A DNA stretch of 64,000 nt from Sphaerisporangium rhizosphaerae. GTDB lineage: Bacteria; Actinomycetota; Actinomycetes; Streptosporangiales; Streptosporangiaceae. The notes below the pieces were generated by a model that did not search any database, was not told the origin of the DNA, and saw nothing but the letters and a program-made list of their open reading frames with translations. Positions 61,547 through 64,000 of the stretch are shown here, piece after piece; the first letter of the stretch is position 1; every line of letters begins with the position of its first letter. Position numbers and translations under genes: made by a program. Where the stretch lies: positions 1 to 64,000 of the forward strand of contig NZ_JBHTCG010000016.1 in assembly GCF_042665155.1 (NCBI RefSeq), read 5' to 3'.

Positions 61547-62509
61547 CTATTTCCAGACCTGGGCGGCCACCCGCCGGAAGTTGCCGCCCAAGATGCCTCG
61601 CACGGTCTCCTCCGGGTAGCCGCGCTTGACGAGCTCGTGCTCGATCAGCAGCGTGACCTCCGGCTCGACGAACTCGATCACGCCCCAGCGGGTGTACTCC
61701 TCCGGGAAGAGATCGGGGTTGGCCTCCAGGTCCGCCTGCACGTCGTCGGCGTCGAAGGAGAAGTCGCTGCCGATGCCCACGTGCTCGGGCCCGACCAGTT
61801 CGACGGCGTAGTCGATGTGGGCGATGAAGGCGTCGAGGGTCGCGGTGTTGGGGCCCAGGAAGATGCCGACGCCGGGGATGCCGATGACGCCGCCGGTCGC
61901 GGCGCACTCGCGGGCCTGCTCGTCGGTGATGTTGCGGGCGTGGTCCCACAGCCCGCGCATCGCGGAATGGGAGTAGATCATCGGCTGCTCGGAGACCGCG
62001 GAGAGGTCGAGCCCGGTCCGGGTGCCGCAGTGCGAGCCGTCGACCAGCATGCCGACCTCGTTCATCCGCCTGACCAGGTCACGGCCGTACGCCGTCAGGC
62101 CGGTGTCGGTCTTGTCCAGGCAGCCGCCGCCGGCGGCGTTGCCGTTGTTGTAGCTGGGCAGCAGCGACTTCACACCGAGGTCGTAGAACGTCCCCACCAT
62201 GTCCAGGTCGCCGGCGAGGGGGCCCGAGTCCTCCAGGTCGAACGCCACCACGATGCGGTCGCCGGAGACCGCGGCGTCGATCTCCCCGATGGTCGTCGCG
62301 ATCTCCAGGGCGGGATGGGCCTCGATCGAGCGGGTGAAGTGGTCGATGTACGACAGCGAATCCTCGCGGGAGTGCGGCGCGTAGCCGACGTTGACGCATA
62401 CGTACGCACCCCCCGGACGGCGGTACCGCAGGATGTCGCTGACGTCGGCGTCGAGGGTGAGGGGCAGGCAGGCGTGCTGCTCCCAGAAGGCGCGGCGGGC
62501 TGGAGTCAT
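61547..62509 (-). CDS. M19 membrane dipeptidase (renal dipeptidase) homologue with altered first metal motif
   Basis: 320 residues from ATG 62509 with AGGA upstream. Family M19 landmarks: metal ligands Glu93 (FDLEDSG), His160 (DGSHCGTRT), His181 (IYSHSAMRG) and Asp249 (GIGSDFSFD). The N-terminal HxD of renal dipeptidase is replaced by Asp20-Ala-Asp22 (TLDADVSD). M19 enzymes cleave dipeptides and accept a D-residue at the C-terminal position. No signal peptide. It is the most upstream gene of the cluster and may be transcribed separately or read through into the operators. Confidence 0.87.
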   Translation of the reverse strand: MTPARRAFWEQHACLPLTLDADVSDILRYRRPGGAYVCVNVGYAPHSREDSLSYIDHFTRSIEAHPALEIATTIGEIDAAVSGDRIVVAFDLEDSGPLAGDLDMVGTFYDLGVKSLLPSYNNGNAAGGGCLDKTDTGLTAYGRDLVRRMNEVGMLVDGSHCGTRTGLDLSAVSEQPMIYSHSAMRGLWDHARNITDEQARECAATGGVIGIPGVGIFLGPNTATLDAFIAHIDYAVELVGPEHVGIGSDFSFDADDVQADLEANPDLFPEEYTRWGVIEFVEPEVTLLIEHELVKRGYPEETVRGILGGNFRRVAAQVWK

Positions 62510-62519
62510 GGCCACATCC

Positions 62520-62627
62520 TGTCCCAGCCCGCCCGGCGACGCCCCCGGCGGGCGCGCGATCTCGTCCCAGACCGCGTGGCGATGCCCCCGGCGGGCGTGC
62601 GATCTCGTCCCAGACCGCCCGGCGAGG
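62520..62627. repeat. 43-bp tandem repeat, about 2.5 copies
   Basis: Units at 62535-62577 and 62578-62620 differ at about four positions, with partial units on both sides. The array directly precedes the dipeptidase ribosome site. Confidence 0.75.
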
Positions 62628-62690
62628 CCGCGCCCCGTCGATCCGGTCGTGGTCACGCGCGCTCCCGCGCGGCGCGCGGTAGCGTGCGAG

Positions 62691-62729
62691 TCAGGATCTT
62701 CGAGCGGCGCCGCCGCTGGCGGATCCTGA
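62691..62729. repeat. Inverted repeat TCAGGATC/GATCCTGA
   Basis: TCAGGATC at 62691-62698 pairs with GATCCTGA at 62722-62729, with a GC-rich inner stem. It lies between divergent genes; function unknown. Confidence 0.45.
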
Positions 62730-62819
62730 CATGTCGGGCACGACGTCGGAGGTGATCACGGTGCATCCGGTCCCATGACGGCCCCATCCCGGGGCGTCAC
62801 GGAGCCGAAAGGTGACCGT

Positions 62820-63122
62820 ATGAGCAAGACCGACAAGACGCGGCCCTGGTGGGTCCGCATCGCCGACGCGCCGATGGTGACCTGTCGTGCCGTTCATGAT
62901 CATCGGTTCGGGCCGTGCACCCTGCCGGACGAGATCACCGCCGCCACCGTGGACCTGGACAACCGTACGGGCGGCTGCCACTGGCGCGCCGGTATCTATT
63001 TCTGGGTCTGCTACGGCGGTGACGACGGTAGCCGCGAGTGGGCCTACTTCCGCAGGCAGGAGCGCCGCCGCGACCGCCGCCAGGCCCGCCGCGAACTGCG
63101 CGCCTACCGCGGCGAAGACTGA
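62820..63122 (+). CDS. Small protein of unknown function, His/Cys-containing
   Basis: 100 residues from ATG 62820 with AAAGGTGA upstream. Contains CRAVHDHRFGPCTLPDEITA then NRTGGCHWRAG, with several Cys and His, and an arginine-rich C-terminal helix (FRRQERRRDRRQARRELRAY). The family is not recognised; the Cys/His pattern could bind zinc. Confidence 0.7.
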   Translation: MSKTDKTRPWWVRIADAPMVTCRAVHDHRFGPCTLPDEITAATVDLDNRTGGCHWRAGIYFWVCYGGDDGSREWAYFRRQERRRDRRQARRELRAYRGED

Positions 63123-63144
63123 CCGAGCCCGCGCGGGCACTCGA

Positions 63145-63177
63145 AGGTCCGGGGCTCTGTTCCACAGCCCCGGACCT
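63145..63177. terminator. Strong bidirectional terminator
   Basis: AGGTCCGGGGCT (63145-63156) pairs perfectly with AGCCCCGGACCT (63166-63177), between convergent stops at 63122 and 63227. Confidence 0.85.
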
Positions 63178-63226
63178 CCGGTCGTCGTACGCGGTCCACG
63201 CACTCGTCGGGAAAGGCGGCCTTGGG

Positions 63227-64000
63227 TCAGAAGGCCTCGGTGTTGGTCCAGGCCCAGACGGCGCCGTTCGCCGGGTCGATGTCGAGGTAGTCGTCGCGGC
63301 CGTCGCCGTTGATGTCCGCGAAGTGGATCTGGCTGCCCGGCGCCGTCATGGTGCCGCCGCTGCCCGCGGGCACGCCGGCCGCGATCACGCCTTGGGGGTT
63401 CCACGCCCAGCCGCTGGGCGAGGAGGCGCTCGGGCCCGCGTTCTGCCAGCCGCGCACCGAGCTGTCGTCCTGCACGTCGAGGTAGTCCACCCGGCGGCTC
63501 GCCACCGTATCGCCCGGGTAGATGTAGAGCCTGGCCAGCCTGATGTGGCTCGCCGGGGAGCCCACGCCGGGAGCGATCGCGCCGATGGGGTTCCAGTCCC
63601 AGTTGTCGCTGGGGGAGCCGGGGTGGTATCCGGCGTTGAGCCAGGCGTTGACGGAGCCGTTGGAGGGACCCATCACCAGGTAGTCGGCCTTCTTGTCGCC
63701 GTCGACGTCGGCCAGTTGGACCTGGCCGCCGGGAGCGCCGACGCCGGGGGCGATCCTGCCGTGCGGATCCCAGGCCCAGCCGCTGGGCGAGGAGGCGGCG
63801 GGGCCGTGGTTGTACCACAGGGTCAGGGAGCCGGTCGTGGGGTTGACCACGACGTAGTCGTCGAAGCCGTCGCCGTCCACGTCCGCGAACCGGACCTCGC
63901 GGCCGGGGACTCCGACGCCGGGCGCGACCTGGCCCTTGTAGTACCACCAGTACTTGTCCGGGCCGCCGTTCACCCAGGCGTAGACCGCTCCGTTGGCGGC
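63227..64000 (-). CDS. FG-GAP/VCBS repeat protein, C-terminal part
   Basis: At least 257 codons, open past the right edge, so the N-terminus is missing. Four or five FG-GAP repeats: ADVDGDGFDDYVVV, ADVDGDKKADYLVM, a degenerate RRVDYLDVQ and ADINGDGRDDYLDI, which are calcium-binding loops of a beta-propeller, each followed by a Trp-rich stretch (WAWDPHG, WDWNPIG, WAWNPQG). Such domains are usually secreted and attached to hydrolases such as peptidases or glycosidases; the catalytic part, if any, is outside the window. Confidence 0.85.
   Translation of the reverse strand, partial: AANGAVYAWVNGGPDKYWWYYKGQVAPGVGVPGREVRFADVDGDGFDDYVVVNPTTGSLTLWYNHGPAASSPSGWAWDPHGRIAPGVGAPGGQVQLADVDGDKKADYLVMGPSNGSVNAWLNAGYHPGSPSDNWDWNPIGAIAPGVGSPASHIRLARLYIYPGDTVASRRVDYLDVQDDSSVRGWQNAGPSASSPSGWAWNPQGVIAAGVPAGSGGTMTAPGSQIHFADINGDGRDDYLDIDPANGAVWAWTNTEAF

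Overview
The window is high-GC DNA (roughly 70% by eye) from a Gram-positive actinomycete. Evidence: lipoprotein and Tat-type signals, many ATGA/GTGA start-stop overlaps, GTG starts, two promoter-start junctions that look leaderless, sugar ABC importers lacking their own ATPase, several LacI, XRE-MmyB and PucR regulators, and secreted CBM2/ricin-lectin glycosidases. Protein resemblances point to Streptosporangiaceae-like soil organisms (Nonomuraea/Streptosporangium type), but that is inference. No tRNA, rRNA or CRISPR array was seen.

Region 1 (1-27.4 kb) is a plant-polysaccharide island. It holds a partial CE1-type esterase, a clan-A glycosidase with CBM2, a carbohydrate importer operon (binding protein, two permeases, LacI, GH42 beta-galactosidase, GH43 xylosidase/arabinosidase), a second LacI, an AraC/PhyH pair, a GH10-CBM2 xylanase, two GH29-ricin fucosidases (one frameshifted), a CBM2-GH5-Ig-CBM46 endoglucanase and a third LacI. 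Three recurrent palindromes tie it together: TGTTARCGCTAACA (4 sites, two of them inside coding sequence), TGAAANTTTCA (8 core sites) and ATCGAATCGATNC (one site before each fucosidase). The island is also eroding: two CBM2 genes have lost their catalytic cores, a ricin-lectin fragment remains, and one fucosidase carries a one-base insertion.

Region 2 (27.4-38.5 kb) is mixed. It has an XRE-TPR regulator, a decayed tyrosine-recombinase fragment, a small repeat peptide coupled to a GAF-SpoIIE-HATPase phosphatase, a HAD hydrolase, a TlpA/CcdA thiol-redox pair, two mirror-image XRE-MmyB/short-chain-dehydrogenase pairs, and a broken LLM oxidoreductase.

Region 3 (38.5-48.2 kb) holds a GNAT, a five-gene Nik/Opp-type ABC operon, a PepSY protein and a His-rich membrane protein, an ATP-grasp ligase and a small unknown protein.

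Region 4 (48.4-62.6 kb), all on the minus strand, is the most coherent system. It contains a PucR regulator, an N-succinylamino-acid-racemase-like enolase, a COG3375-like GNAT, an M20 deacylase, two class-C serine hydrolases, a complete peptide importer with a fused permease-ATPase, and an M19 dipeptidase. Together they read as a pathway that imports D-residue-containing peptides, hydrolyses them and converts the freed D-amino acids to L-amino acids by succinylation, racemisation and desuccinylation. A tandem 16-bp palindrome precedes the main transcription unit. The window ends with a small unknown protein, a strong terminator and a partial FG-GAP repeat protein.
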